This document shows, piece by piece, positions 1 through 8,266 of a stretch of 64,000 nt of DNA. Under the pieces are notes generated by a model. That model made no database searches. It worked only from the letters and a program-made list of their open reading frames with translations, and was not told the origin of the DNA. The number at the start of each line of letters is the position of its first letter. The stretch's first letter is position 1. Made by a program: the position numbers and the translations under genes. The DNA comes from Polyangiaceae bacterium (GTDB taxonomy: Bacteria > Myxococcota_A > Polyangia > Polyangiales > Polyangiaceae). The stretch is taken from NCBI GenBank assembly GCA_025937835.1, contig JAICQO010000008.1, positions 1-64,000 of the forward strand, written 5' to 3'.

Positions 1-256
1 CCGCGACCGGAGTCCGGGCGCGCTCCGATCAGCCAGGATCACCTGAACCATCGGCCGGTCGTGACCGCGACTGCAGGAGCGAGCCGCCGCCCGGGGCGCT
101 GCTCGCCGCGAAACCAGGGGTTTCACGGTACTCCCGGTTGCCGGCAGGGGATTGTTCGACTAGCCTTCCGCGCCGTGCTCGGCCTTCCTCTTGCCCCCTC
201 GGGCATCGTTATCGACGGCCTCCACGTCCGCGCACCGCGCGTTGCGCGGACCTCCC

Positions 257-330
257 GGGCCCATAGCTCAATCGGTCAGAGCCCCCGGCTCATAACCGGG
301 CTGTTCCTGGTTCGAACCCAGGTGGGCCCA
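257..330 (+). tRNA. tRNA with CAT anticodon, probably tRNA-Ile2(CAU)
   Basis: A full cloverleaf can be drawn: acceptor GGGCCCA (257-263) pairs with TGGGCCC (323-329), D stem GCTC/GAGC, anticodon stem CCCGG/CCGGG around the loop CTCATAA, and T arm CCTGG-TTCGAAC-CCAGG. The anticodon is CAT and the discriminator is A at 330. CCA is not encoded. A second CAT tRNA at 7708 resembles elongator tRNA-Met, so this one is more likely the tRNA-Ile whose C34 is modified to lysidine by TilS. That identity is an inference; elongator Met remains possible. Confidence 0.85.
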
Positions 331-407
331 CTGCATTCGTGTGCGCCCGCCGCGCTCGGTGGCACGCTGCTTAGTCGTATCTCGGTCCCAAGGAGCCCAA
401 CCGCAAA

Positions 408-1154
408 GTGACTATTCACCCGCAAATCGACGCGCTCGAGGCCCTCGCCCGCATCGACGCAGAGCTTAAAGACTTGAACGACGCGCTGACGCAGGAGCGC
501 GAGGCGCTCCGCGGCAAGCAGAGCCACCTGGCGGGTTTGGACGAACGGCTCGAACGCAGCAAGAAGAGCACCGAAGAGATGGAGCGCACGCGCAACGACC
601 TGATGGGCGAGCTCCGTCAGATGTCGATGCAGATCGAGCGCTCACGAGAGAAGCTGTCGCGCTGTCGCACCGAGCGGGAAGCCAACGCCGCCCAGCGCGA
701 GCTCGAAGAGCTGCGCAAGCTGTACCGCGATCGGGAGCAGGACATCGAGCGCATCGAAGGGCTGATCGGCCAGGCACGCGAAGAGTCGGTGAGCGTGAAC
801 AGTGAGCGCGGCACCCTCGCCAGCGAGCTCGGTGAAAGCCAGAGCGACGTGATGGGCCGGCTCGCCGAGACCGAGAAGGCTCTGGCGGAGAAGACGGCCG
901 AGCGTGAAGGCCTGGTGAAGCGCGTGGAAGGCCCGCTGTTCCGCCGCTACGAGATGATCCGGAAGCGCAAGGGCACGGCCATCGCTCACACCAGCAACGG
1001 CACGTGCAGCGCCTGTCACATGCAGCTCCAGCCGATGCTGTTCCAGAAGCTGCTTCGCGGCGACGAGTTCGGGCAGTGCCCGAGCTGCAACCGCATCCTC
1101 TACTTCCGCGCCGCGCAAGCCAACGAGCCCGAGACCCCGCCCGAGCCGGCATAG
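408..1154 (+). CDS. coiled-coil protein with C-terminal C4 zinc ribbon (DUF164/CdsZ-FlgZ type)
   Basis: A protein of 248 aa. Residues about 5-170 are heptad-rich, charged and helical, as in a long antiparallel coiled-coil hairpin. The C-terminal part carries CSACH and CPSCN, forming a four-cysteine zinc ribbon. This architecture matches the DUF164 zinc-ribbon family, whose Helicobacter member FlgZ (HP0958) and chlamydial member CdsZ act as chaperone or adaptor proteins. No flagellar or type III genes lie nearby, so the role here is unknown. Translation starts at GTG 408, 78 bases after the tRNA. The gene is followed after 14 bases by a Ser/Thr kinase and may be co-transcribed with it. Confidence 0.85.
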   Translation: MTIHPQIDALEALARIDAELKDLNDALTQEREALRGKQSHLAGLDERLERSKKSTEEMERTRNDLMGELRQMSMQIERSREKLSRCRTEREANAAQRELEELRKLYRDREQDIERIEGLIGQAREESVSVNSERGTLASELGESQSDVMGRLAETEKALAEKTAEREGLVKRVEGPLFRRYEMIRKRKGTAIAHTSNGTCSACHMQLQPMLFQKLLRGDEFGQCPSCNRILYFRAAQANEPETPPEPA

Positions 1155-1168
1155 CCGCCCCGAGGTCC

Positions 1169-2458
1169 ATGAAAGCCTGCGCGGCGTGCGGTCGGCTCTA
1201 CCCGGACGACGCCGGCTTCTGCCCCGTCGACGGCGGGCCGCTCGGCAGCGCCACCCAGATGCCGGCCCCGCCGAGCGAGCACGACCGTCGCATCGGCGAG
1301 CTCGTTTGCCAGCGCTACGAGATCCGGCGCGTCGTCGCCGACGGCGGCATGGGGCGCGTCTACGAAGCGCTCGATCTCCAGCAGCGCCGCAGCGTCGCTC
1401 TCAAGATTCTGCATCCGGAGATCGCGGGGGACGAGGTGGCGGTCGAGCGCTTCAAGCGCGAGTTCGCCGTCAGCCGCGCGCTGCCCCACGACTACGTCGT
1501 CGAGGTCCTCGATTTTCAGGCTACCGCCGACGACAGCTACGCGCTCGTGATGGAGTTTCTCTACGGGGAGGAGCTACGCGCCACGCTCAAGCGCGAGCGC
1601 ACGGTCGCTCCCGCGCGGATGCTGCGGATGCTGAGCCAGGTCGCGATCGGCATGGACGCAGCGCACGCGCAGAACCTCGTTCACAGAGACCTGAAGCCGG
1701 ACAATCTCTTCCTCTGCCAGCAACGCGACGGTGACATCGCCAAGATCCTGGATTTCGGCTCGGTCAAGGACAACGCCGAGAACGCCAAGAAGCTCACCAT
1801 GCTCGGCACCACGATCGGCTCGCCGTATTACATGGCGCCCGAGCAAGCCCAGGGGCTCGATACGCTGGACCGGCGCGCGGACGTGTGGGCGCTCGCCGCG
1901 ATCGTCTACGAGTGCGTCACCGGTCGCGTGCCGTTTCAGGGCAAGAACGGGCCCGCCACGCTGCTCCAGATCCTGACGCAGGAGCCCGAGCCCGCGAGCT
2001 CGGCTGCCGGAGGGCAGAAGCACGAAGTGCCGCGCGCGCTCGATTTCGCGCTGACCAAGGCCTTTCGCAAGGATCCCGAACAGCGCACCGCCACCGCCGG
2101 AGCGCTCGCCGACGCGGTCGGTCAAGCCTACGGCCTCGAAGGCGGACACCTCGAGTGGGCGGTCCGTCACGAGAAGGATCTGGCGGCGGAGGTCGCCGAG
2201 CGCGCCGCGGATTCGCGCGCAGCGTCCCGTTCGCGCGTCAGCCCGACGTCGGATTTCTTCAACGAGCGCGGGGCGCTCGGGGACTCGGAACCGCCGCAAT
2301 CGTTGCGCGTCGAGGGAATGCCCCGAGACCGCCGGGTGTTGACCCGGCCCTCGATGCTCGCGCGCGCGATCCCGAAGAAACGCGCCACGGGCACCGTGAT
2401 CGGAATGGCCCTGGCCGCCGGAGTGGTTCTTTTCCTGCTCGTGTGGGTGTTTCGCTGA
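1169..2458 (+). CDS. Ser/Thr protein kinase with N-terminal zinc ribbon and C-terminal membrane anchor
   Basis: A protein of 429 aa. Residues 1-25 hold CAAC and FCPVDG, a short zinc-ribbon-like motif often seen at the N terminus of myxobacterial kinases. The Hanks-type kinase domain spans about 50-330: glycine loop GGMGRVY near 59, catalytic lysine in VALKI (79), HRDLKPDN from 172, DFG at 195-197, and GSPYYMAPEQ in the activation segment. All key residues are present, so it should be active. A single hydrophobic segment lies at the extreme C terminus (about 408-427) with almost nothing after it, so this is a tail-anchored kinase with no extracellular sensor. The ATG at 1169 has a GAGG ribosome site a few bases upstream. 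Confidence 0.93.
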   Translation: MKACAACGRLYPDDAGFCPVDGGPLGSATQMPAPPSEHDRRIGELVCQRYEIRRVVADGGMGRVYEALDLQQRRSVALKILHPEIAGDEVAVERFKREFAVSRALPHDYVVEVLDFQATADDSYALVMEFLYGEELRATLKRERTVAPARMLRMLSQVAIGMDAAHAQNLVHRDLKPDNLFLCQQRDGDIAKILDFGSVKDNAENAKKLTMLGTTIGSPYYMAPEQAQGLDTLDRRADVWALAAIVYECVTGRVPFQGKNGPATLLQILTQEPEPASSAAGGQKHEVPRALDFALTKAFRKDPEQRTATAGALADAVGQAYGLEGGHLEWAVRHEKDLAAEVAERAADSRAASRSRVSPTSDFFNERGALGDSEPPQSLRVEGMPRDRRVLTRPSMLARAIPKKRATGTVIGMALAAGVVLFLLVWVFR

Positions 2459-2489
2459 GCCGAAACTCGTGTGCTAGGTTTTCGGCGCG

Positions 2490-3065
2490 ATGACCGCTCC
2501 GACCGTTGCGCTCGCCGTTCTCGTTCTCGCCACTGCCTGCAACAAGGAGGTGCCGAAGGCCGCTGAAGAGCCGCGCGCTGCTGCGGCTCCTCTGGCCGCG
2601 GCGGAGCCCCCAGCCGCCCAGCCTGCGGGACCGACGCAGCCGGCCGCAGCCACGGGCAAGCCCGCCCTGCCCGCGGGCGCCGAGCCGTCGTCCGCCTCGG
2701 CGCAGGCCGCGAGCCGCGTCTCCGATGAAAGCTTCGAGCTCAACTTCGTGGGCAAGCCCGAGTACGAGACCGGCAAGCCCGGCGAGGCCACGATCACGCT
2801 CGACGCGAAGCCGCCGTTCCACGTGAACGACAAGTACCCCTACAAGTTCAAGCTGAAGGAGACCGCGGGGCTCCAGTTTCCGAACCCCGTCGTCGCCAAA
2901 GACGCCGCCAAGCTCGAGAAGCAGCGGATGACGATGGCGGTCGGGTTCACTCCCGCGGCCGCCGGCAAGCACACGATCGCGGGCGTGCTCCAGTTCTCGG
3001 TCTGCACCGACGACAAGTGTCTGATCGAGAAGCGCGACCTCTCGCTCGAAGTTCAGTCGAAATAG
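2490..3065 (+). CDS. lipoprotein with DsbD-alpha-like C-terminal domain
   Basis: A protein of 191 aa. The N terminus is a lipoprotein signal ending in LATAC. A low-complexity Ala/Pro/Glu linker (about 20-75) leads to a C-terminal beta-rich domain. This ends in FSVCTDDKCLIEKRDL, resembling the Cys-containing end of the periplasmic alpha domain of DsbD-type thiol:disulfide interchange proteins. It probably sits in the periplasm on a membrane anchor and may take part in thiol redox or metal handling; the fold match is by eye only. No DsbD membrane domain or thioredoxin partner is visible nearby. Confidence 0.75.
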   Translation: MTAPTVALAVLVLATACNKEVPKAAEEPRAAAAPLAAAEPPAAQPAGPTQPAAATGKPALPAGAEPSSASAQAASRVSDESFELNFVGKPEYETGKPGEATITLDAKPPFHVNDKYPYKFKLKETAGLQFPNPVVAKDAAKLEKQRMTMAVGFTPAAAGKHTIAGVLQFSVCTDDKCLIEKRDLSLEVQSK

Positions 3066-3168
3066 CCGCGATTTTGTCTGGGGTTTCGCTGACTGACAGG
3101 CTGTGCGTCCGTGCTGATAGATGCCAGCCCGCGCCTCGCCGGATTTTCTCCTAGTTGGGGTAGCTGGT

Positions 3169-3184
3169 GCAGATCGTGATCTGC
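3169..3184. promoter_or_regulatory. perfect 16-bp inverted repeat upstream of prkA-like gene
   Basis: GCAGATC-GT-GATCTGC reads the same on both strands and lies 94 bases before the PrkA-like start, in the 212-base gap after the lipoprotein gene. It could be an operator. No regulator is identified, and short palindromes do occur by chance. Confidence 0.35.
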
Positions 3185-3277
3185 TCGGGACAAGACTGTC
3201 GAGGGCGTGACCGTGACAGGGGGCCGGCAAATATGCGGGGATGCGGGCGCCCGCGGTCGGTGTAGGATCCTGGGACG

Positions 3278-5527
3278 ATGAGCATCGTCGACGACCTGCG
3301 GGAGATCGCCGAGCGCGTGCAGCGCGAGTTCGAGCAGGGCAGGAGGCTCCTCAGCTTTCAGGAGTACCTCGAGCTGTTCGGGAGCGATCCGCTCCGGCAC
3401 TCGCGCGACGCGGCCTGGTATCTGCGAGACGCCTTCGATCACTACGGGCGCGAGACGGTCGAGCGCCCCTGGGGAAAGCTGACGCGGTTCCGCCTCTTCG
3501 ATCTGCCGTTCCTCGAACAGCACGAGTCGCGGCGCGAGGCCTTGATCGGTCAGGAAGCCGTCCAGGGCGAGATCTACCGCGCGCTCAGCAACTTCGTGCG
3601 CGAGGGGCGGCCCAACCGCGTGGTGCTGCTCCACGGCCCGAACGGCTCTGCAAAGAGCACGGTCGCCGCCTGCATCATGCGCGCGCTCGAGCACTATTCG
3701 ATGCAGGACGAGGGCTCGCTCTACCGCTTTCACTGGGTATTCCCCAACGAAAAGACGGTGCGCGGCGCGATCGGCTTCGGCGGCAAGCGCTCGAGCCCGG
3801 TGCTCTCGCGCGAGGAGAGCTTCGCGCATTTGCCCGAAGAGGACATCGACGCGCGGCTGTTCATGGAAGTCCGGGATCATCCGCTGTTCTTGCTGCCACG
3901 CACCGAGCGCAAGCGGCTGCTCGAGCGCATGTACGCGGACGCGGGCTCGAAGGAGCCGCCGCCTTCCTGGGTGCTGCGCGGTGAGCTGTCCCACAAGAGC
4001 CGTCAGGTATTCGAGTCCCTGCTCAGCACCTACGACGGTTCGCTCGAGCAGGTGCTGCGGCACGTACAGGTCGAGCGCTACTTCATTTCGCGGCGCTACC
4101 GCGTGGGCGCGGTCTCGCTCGGGCCGCAGCTGTCGGTAGACGCCGGCGAACGTCAGATCACCGCCGACCGCAGCCTCGGCGCGTTGCCTTCGGCGTTGCA
4201 GGCGGTGACGCTGTTCGAGGCCTTCGGGGAGCTGGTGGATGCCGCCGGCGGCCTGCTCGAGTTCTCGGACATCTTGAAGCGCCCGCTCGACGCCTTCAAA
4301 TACCTGCAGATCACCGCCGAGACCGGCGAGGTGGCGCTCCGCTCCCAGAGCCTCCACGTGAACTGTGTGATGCTCGCGAGCGGCAACGAGGCGCACCTCT
4401 CGGCGTTCCACGAGCACCCGGAGTTCGAGAGCTTTCGCGGCCGGCTCGAGCTGGTGCGCGCCCCCTACTTGCTCAGCTGGCTCGACGAGCAGGCGATCTA
4501 CGACGCGCAGATCGCGCCGCAGGTGCGCACCCACGTCGCGCCGCACGCCACGCAAATGGCGGCCATGTTCGCGGTCTTGACGCGCATGCGGCGACCGGTG
4601 AGCGAGCGCTACGAGGGCAACCTGCGGGAGCTCGTGGGCGAGCTCACCGCGGTCGAGAAGATGGACCTGTACGCGACGGGGACGCCCCCGCTCCGCCTCG
4701 AAGACGACTCGCGGAAGCTGCTGAGGTCGGCGATCGAGGCGCTGTACCGCGAGAGCGAGTCCTATCCGATTTACGAAGGGAGCGTCGGCGCGAGCCCGCG
4801 CGAGATGCGGACCGTATTGCTCGACGCCGCTCAGAATCCGCGGTTTTCGTGCCTTTCCCCGCTGGCGGTGCTGGAAGAGCTCGACGCGCTCTGCGAACGC
4901 CCGCAGGAGTACGCGTTCCTGCAGGAGGAGAAGCTGCCGGGCGGCTACCACGATCACGCGCTGTTCCGGCGCGCGATCCGCGATCGCTTGCTAGACTCGT
5001 TCGAAGACGAGTTCCGGATCGCGAGCGGCCTGGTGGACGAGTCCCGCTACAACGACCTGTTCGATCGCTACGTCACGCACGTCAGCTTCTGGGTGAAGGG
5101 CGAGAAGATCCGCAACGCCGTGACGGGCCAGTACGAAGATCCCGACGAGCGCATGATGCGCGAGGTCGAGACGCTGCTCGGCAACAGCGAAGAGCCGGCC
5201 GATTTCCGGCACTCCCTGATCGGCACGATCGCCGCCTGGGCCATCGATCACCCAGGCCGCCCGATCGACCACACTCAGGTGTTCGCCGGTCACCTGCGGC
5301 GCTTGCGCGAGGCCGCGTTCGCCGAGCGCCGCACGCTCGTCGCCAAGCTGTGCCGGGACGTCGTGATCTTGCTGCGCGAGGAGGGCGCCGGCCTGAACGA
5401 AGCGCGCCGCACGGCCGCCGATCGAGCCGCCAACGAGCTCTATCAGCGCTTCGGCTACGAGAGCAGCTCTGCCGGCGACGCCGCCGCGGCGCTGATCCGC
5501 GAACGCTTTCACCAGCTGCTCACGTGA
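3278..5527 (+). CDS. prkA: PrkA-family AAA+ serine protein kinase-like protein
   Basis: A protein of 749 aa. The N-terminal half matches the PrkA AAA domain: FQEYLELF and the region around YLRDAFDHYG near the start, then a modified Walker A, GPNGSAKST (about 120-128), typical of PrkA. The C-terminal half resembles the PrkA C-terminal domain. E. coli YeaG, the best-known homologue, has about 644 aa, so this one is longer. The usual partners YeaH and SpoVR/YcgB are not in the window. Its stop overlaps the start of an amino-acid permease (GTGA at 5524-5527), implying translational coupling and a link to amino-acid uptake. Whether PrkA proteins act as kinases or as proteases is debated. Confidence 0.88.
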   Translation: MSIVDDLREIAERVQREFEQGRRLLSFQEYLELFGSDPLRHSRDAAWYLRDAFDHYGRETVERPWGKLTRFRLFDLPFLEQHESRREALIGQEAVQGEIYRALSNFVREGRPNRVVLLHGPNGSAKSTVAACIMRALEHYSMQDEGSLYRFHWVFPNEKTVRGAIGFGGKRSSPVLSREESFAHLPEEDIDARLFMEVRDHPLFLLPRTERKRLLERMYADAGSKEPPPSWVLRGELSHKSRQVFESLLSTYDGSLEQVLRHVQVERYFISRRYRVGAVSLGPQLSVDAGERQITADRSLGALPSALQAVTLFEAFGELVDAAGGLLEFSDILKRPLDAFKYLQITAETGEVALRSQSLHVNCVMLASGNEAHLSAFHEHPEFESFRGRLELVRAPYLLSWLDEQAIYDAQIAPQVRTHVAPHATQMAAMFAVLTRMRRPVSERYEGNLRELVGELTAVEKMDLYATGTPPLRLEDDSRKLLRSAIEALYRESESYPIYEGSVGASPREMRTVLLDAAQNPRFSCLSPLAVLEELDALCERPQEYAFLQEEKLPGGYHDHALFRRAIRDRLLDSFEDEFRIASGLVDESRYNDLFDRYVTHVSFWVKGEKIRNAVTGQYEDPDERMMREVETLLGNSEEPADFRHSLIGTIAAWAIDHPGRPIDHTQVFAGHLRRLREAAFAERRTLVAKLCRDVVILLREEGAGLNEARRTAADRAANELYQRFGYESSSAGDAAAALIRERFHQLLT

Positions 5528-6804
5528 CCGCGCCCGCGCCCACCGACGCACGGCCGAACACGGTGGGGCTCGGGTCCTTGTTCGCCCTGGGCGTGAACGG
5601 CATCGTCGGGGTCGGCATCTTTTTCACGCCGGGGGCAGTGGCCGCCCTGGTTCCGGGCCCGGCGGGCGCGCTCGCGTACCCCCTGACGGCGCTCCTGCTC
5701 GCCCCCGTCGCGCTCACGGCGGCCTTCCTGGGGCGCGCGTTGCCCGTCGACGGCGGGCCTTACGTTTGGGCGCGCAGCGCCTTCGGCGCGAAGGCCGGCT
5801 GGATCGTGGGCTGGGTAGCCGGAGTTGCGGCGTTGATCAGCACCGCGGCCGTGTTTGCGGGGGTGGCCTCCCAGCTCGCAGCGGGTTTCCCGTTGCCCGG
5901 CGGGCGAGCGGGCTGGGTCGTGCTCTGCGCCGTCGCGCTCTCGGCGGTCGCGTTCGCCGGCCTGCGCCCGAGCGCCTGGGTCTGGAACGCGCTCACGATC
6001 GTCAAGCTCGTGCCGCTGGGCTTGCTGCTCGTGCTCGGACTCGCCGTCACAAGCGTGGCGCTCGAGCGGCCGACGGCGGGGGATTCCGTGGCGCCCGCCT
6101 GGGGCAGAGCGCTGCTCGTCGCGCTGTTCCCCCTGCAGGGGTTCGAGGTCGTGCCGGTTCTCTCCGGAAGGGTCCGCGGCGGGCGCCACACGCTGACCAT
6201 CGCCACCTTCGGCGCGCTGTGTTTCGCCGCCGCGTTGTACGCGGCGATTCAGCTCACTTGTGTCCGCGCGCTGCCCGCCCTCGGCGGCGCATCGGCGCCG
6301 CTCGGGGAGGCGGCGGCCGTGCTCGGCGGCTCCGGGTCGAGCTGGGTCGCACGCGTCGTATCCGTCGGCGCCAGCGTATCGGCGCTCGGCATCGCCTTCG
6401 GCATGGTCGTGATGACCCCGCGCTACATCGCCGCTCTTGGTGAACAGCGCAACGCCCTCGGCTTCTTGGGCCAGGTGAACCCACGCGGGGTTCCGAGCGC
6501 AGCGCTGCTCGCCACGTTGCTCGCCGTGGTCTTGCTCGGCTCGCTCGAGAGCCTCGAATCCTTGTTCGTGCTGTCGAGCTCGGCGGTGCTCATCCAGTAC
6601 GTCGCGGCGTCGGCGTCGCTGATCTGGCTTTCGCTCCGGCGCGCGCACGGCCTCACCCCGAGCTACGTCGCACCCGCGCTCTTGGCGCTCGGTGCGGTCG
6701 GCCTGCTGGCGTCTTCGATCGAGTTCCGGGAGCTGCTCGTGCTCGGAGCGTTCCTCGCGGTCGGAGCTTTCGTGCTGCTGGCCTCGCCGGGACGAGAGCG
6801 CTAG
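5524..6804 (+). CDS. APC-superfamily amino acid permease
   Basis: A protein of 426 aa, almost entirely hydrophobic, with about 12 predicted membrane segments. The N terminus GLGSLFALGVNGIVGVGIFF is the first helix of amino acid-polyamine-organocation permeases with the unwound GVGIFF motif that binds substrate. The GTG start at 5524 overlaps the prkA stop, so the two are translated together. TatD follows 11 bases after the stop. The substrate cannot be told from sequence. Confidence 0.88.
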   Translation: MTAPAPTDARPNTVGLGSLFALGVNGIVGVGIFFTPGAVAALVPGPAGALAYPLTALLLAPVALTAAFLGRALPVDGGPYVWARSAFGAKAGWIVGWVAGVAALISTAAVFAGVASQLAAGFPLPGGRAGWVVLCAVALSAVAFAGLRPSAWVWNALTIVKLVPLGLLLVLGLAVTSVALERPTAGDSVAPAWGRALLVALFPLQGFEVVPVLSGRVRGGRHTLTIATFGALCFAAALYAAIQLTCVRALPALGGASAPLGEAAAVLGGSGSSWVARVVSVGASVSALGIAFGMVVMTPRYIAALGEQRNALGFLGQVNPRGVPSAALLATLLAVVLLGSLESLESLFVLSSSAVLIQYVAASASLIWLSLRRAHGLTPSYVAPALLALGAVGLLASSIEFRELLVLGAFLAVGAFVLLASPGRER

Positions 6805-6815
6805 CAAGGGTTGCC

Positions 6816-7589
6816 ATGTGGTTCGACTCGCACTGCCACCTCGACTCTCAATACTTCCCGGGGGATGCCCAGGCGGCGGCGCTCGAGCGCGCCCGGGCAG
6901 CGGGCGTCGAAGGCTTCGTCTGCATCGGAGTGGGGGGAGCTGCGGCGATGCGCGAAGCCGTAGCTGCCGCCGAGTCCGACCCGGCCGTCTGGGCCACCGT
7001 CGGCGTGCACCCGCACGACGCCACGAGCCTCGACGCTCCGCTCGAGGCCCTGTTGCGCGAATACCTGGCGCACCCCCGAGTCAAAGCCCTCGGGGAGGTG
7101 GGGCTCGACCACCACTACGACCACTCGCCGCGGGACGTGCAGCGCGAGGTGTTTGCGCGGATGATCGCGCTGGCCCGCGAAACCCGAAAGCCGCTCGTGA
7201 TCCACACGCGTGAGGCGCCGCTCGAGACGCTCGAGCTGCTGACGTCCGAGGACGCCCGCGAGGTGGGCGGGGTCATCCATTGCTTCAGCGAAGATCGGGC
7301 CTTCGCCGAGCGCGCCCTCGACCTCGGCTTCGACCTGTCCTTCTCCGGCATCGTGACCTTCAAGAGCGCACGCGCGATTCAGGAGGTCGCGGCCTGGGCG
7401 CCGCTGGAGCGCATCCTGCTCGAGACGGACAGCCCGTACCTGGCTCCCGTCCCCGTGCGCGGCAAGCCCTGCGAGCCTTCGCTGCTGGTGCACACAGCGG
7501 CCCGCGTCGCCGAGCTGCGCGGCATCTCGCTTCAGGAGCTGTCGCAGCACACGACCGCCAACACCCGCCGCCGCTTCGATCTCGCCTGA
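6816..7589 (+). CDS. tatD: TatD-family metal-dependent hydrolase / 3'-5' DNase
   Basis: A protein of 257 aa, the family's normal length. It has the metal ligands of the TatD TIM barrel: DSHCHLD at the N terminus (HxH), GEVGLD (Glu), VIHTRE and VIHCFS (His), and ETDSPYL (Asp). Family members are Mg-dependent nucleases involved in DNA repair and RNA quality control. It sits 11 bases after the permease and probably ends the prkA-permease operon. The ATG at 6816 follows the AAGGGTTGCC region. Confidence 0.93.
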   Translation: MWFDSHCHLDSQYFPGDAQAAALERARAAGVEGFVCIGVGGAAAMREAVAAAESDPAVWATVGVHPHDATSLDAPLEALLREYLAHPRVKALGEVGLDHHYDHSPRDVQREVFARMIALARETRKPLVIHTREAPLETLELLTSEDAREVGGVIHCFSEDRAFAERALDLGFDLSFSGIVTFKSARAIQEVAAWAPLERILLETDSPYLAPVPVRGKPCEPSLLVHTAARVAELRGISLQELSQHTTANTRRRFDLA

Positions 7590-7666
7590 AACCGCTCCGC
7601 TCGCGACCGGACTCGGCCGAAAAGCCGGCAGGGGTCCCGCGCCTCCGGCCCGAGTCGGACAAGCCT

Positions 7667-7695
7667 TGACACCGATCGCGCTCGCCCTTCATATT
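7667..7695 (+). promoter_or_regulatory. sigma-70 promoter of tRNA-Met
   Basis: A perfect -35 TTGACA (7667-7672), a 17-base spacer and a -10 CATATT (7690-7695) stand 12 bases before the tRNA 5' end. The GC-rich discriminator GCGCCCCTCG follows. The tRNA-Pro promoter at 17701-17729 has the same arrangement. Confidence 0.75.
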
Positions 7696-7707
7696 CCGCG
7701 CCCCTCG

Positions 7708-7784
7708 GCCAAAGTAGCTCAGCTGGTTAGAGCACGCGCTTCATAAGCGTGGGGTCGTCGGTTCAAGTCCGACCTTTGGCACCA
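7708..7784 (+). tRNA. tRNA-Met(CAT), elongator; attachment site of the integrative element
   Basis: The acceptor GCCAAAG (7708-7714) pairs perfectly with CTTTGGC. The anticodon stem CGCGC/GCGTG holds the loop TTCATAA (anticodon CAT), and the T arm is GTCGG-TTCAAGT-CCGAC. Discriminator A and an encoded CCA (7782-7784) complete it. The general pattern (TAGCTCAGCTGGTTAGAGC) fits elongator tRNA-Met. The 3' part from the anticodon stem onward is repeated at 14168, so this copy is the intact gene kept at the left junction of the inserted element. Confidence 0.93.
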
Positions 7785-7798
7785 GCAACCAGGCTCGA
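7737..7798 (+). repeat. attL: left copy of the 62-bp attachment-site repeat
   Basis: Identical to 14168-14229 except at 7783 (C here, G at 14214). The first 46 bases match perfectly, from inside the anticodon stem to the tRNA end; 15 more bases match after the mismatch. Identity starts in the anticodon stem, which suggests strand exchange in the anticodon stem-loop. Confidence 0.9.
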
Positions 7799-8266
7799 TT
7801 CGCGATCGGGCCTCCCGAGCGGAGTGGTTGCGGGTACCGATGCGGGTACCTCAATCACGGCGGCCTCGGACGCTGCTTCAAGGCCGGGCACCTTGCGGGT
7901 ACCTGATGCCAGTGCCCGCCGCCGAGCCGCGCTGGCGGCGCGATCCGCGCGTCTTGGTTCGAGCTCGGCGCTCGGCTCGACGGCCTTCGCTCGCGTGCGC
8001 TGGCGGGGCAGGGAGGGGCTGCCGACGGCGCTCCCCAGCGCCCGCCCCTGCCTCGCTTGCACGCCTTCCAAGCGCTCGGTGAGCTGTCCGAACGCCTCCC
8101 GCATGCCGCGCTCCAGCGACGCCTCCCGTGAGCGCTCGAGCGCCTCGACGAAGCTCACGAGCACGGCGACGTAGTCTTTCGCGAGACGCGGATCGAGCGC
8201 CCGCAGGCGCTTCTCGAACCGTCGCGTCTTCGCGAAGAACGGAGCCCACGGATCGGCGCGTCTCAC
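7763..8266 (-). CDS. element protein of unknown function, last gene of the seven-gene operon
   Basis: A protein of 167 aa; no family recognised. The N-terminal half is helical and charged (RRFEKRLRALDPRLAKDY, then a Glu/Arg-rich stretch). The second half is Ala/Arg-rich and looks disordered. Its GTG start overlaps the previous gene's stop by four bases (GTGA, 8263-8266). The reading frame runs through the TGCGGGTACC repeats and into the attachment site, stopping at 7763-7765 inside the tRNA T arm on the opposite strand. The last dozen residues are thus antisense-tRNA sequence, and the real C terminus may be shaped by integration. Confidence 0.55.
   Translation of the reverse strand: MRRADPWAPFFAKTRRFEKRLRALDPRLAKDYVAVLVSFVEALERSREASLERGMREAFGQLTERLEGVQARQGRALGSAVGSPSLPRQRTRAKAVEPSAELEPRRADRAASAARRRALASGTRKVPGLEAASEAAVIEVPASVPATTPLGRPDRESSLVAGAKGRT
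7829..7903 (+). promoter_or_regulatory. three TGCGGGTACC repeats, candidate integrase arm-type sites (left)
   Basis: The 10-mer TGCGGGTACC occurs at 7829-7838, 7841-7850 and 7894-7903. Two more copies lie at 14029-14038 and 14041-14050 by the other end, with the same 12-base step between the paired copies. Clustering near both ends of the element suggests arm-type binding sites for the integrase or for an excisionase. These copies also lie inside the 3' part of the last gene of the leftward operon. Confidence 0.6.

Noticed and set aside
5509-6807. Long minus-strand open frame opposite the permease
   Set aside because: Very Arg/Gln/Glu-rich with no motif; the opposite strand codes a clear membrane transporter.
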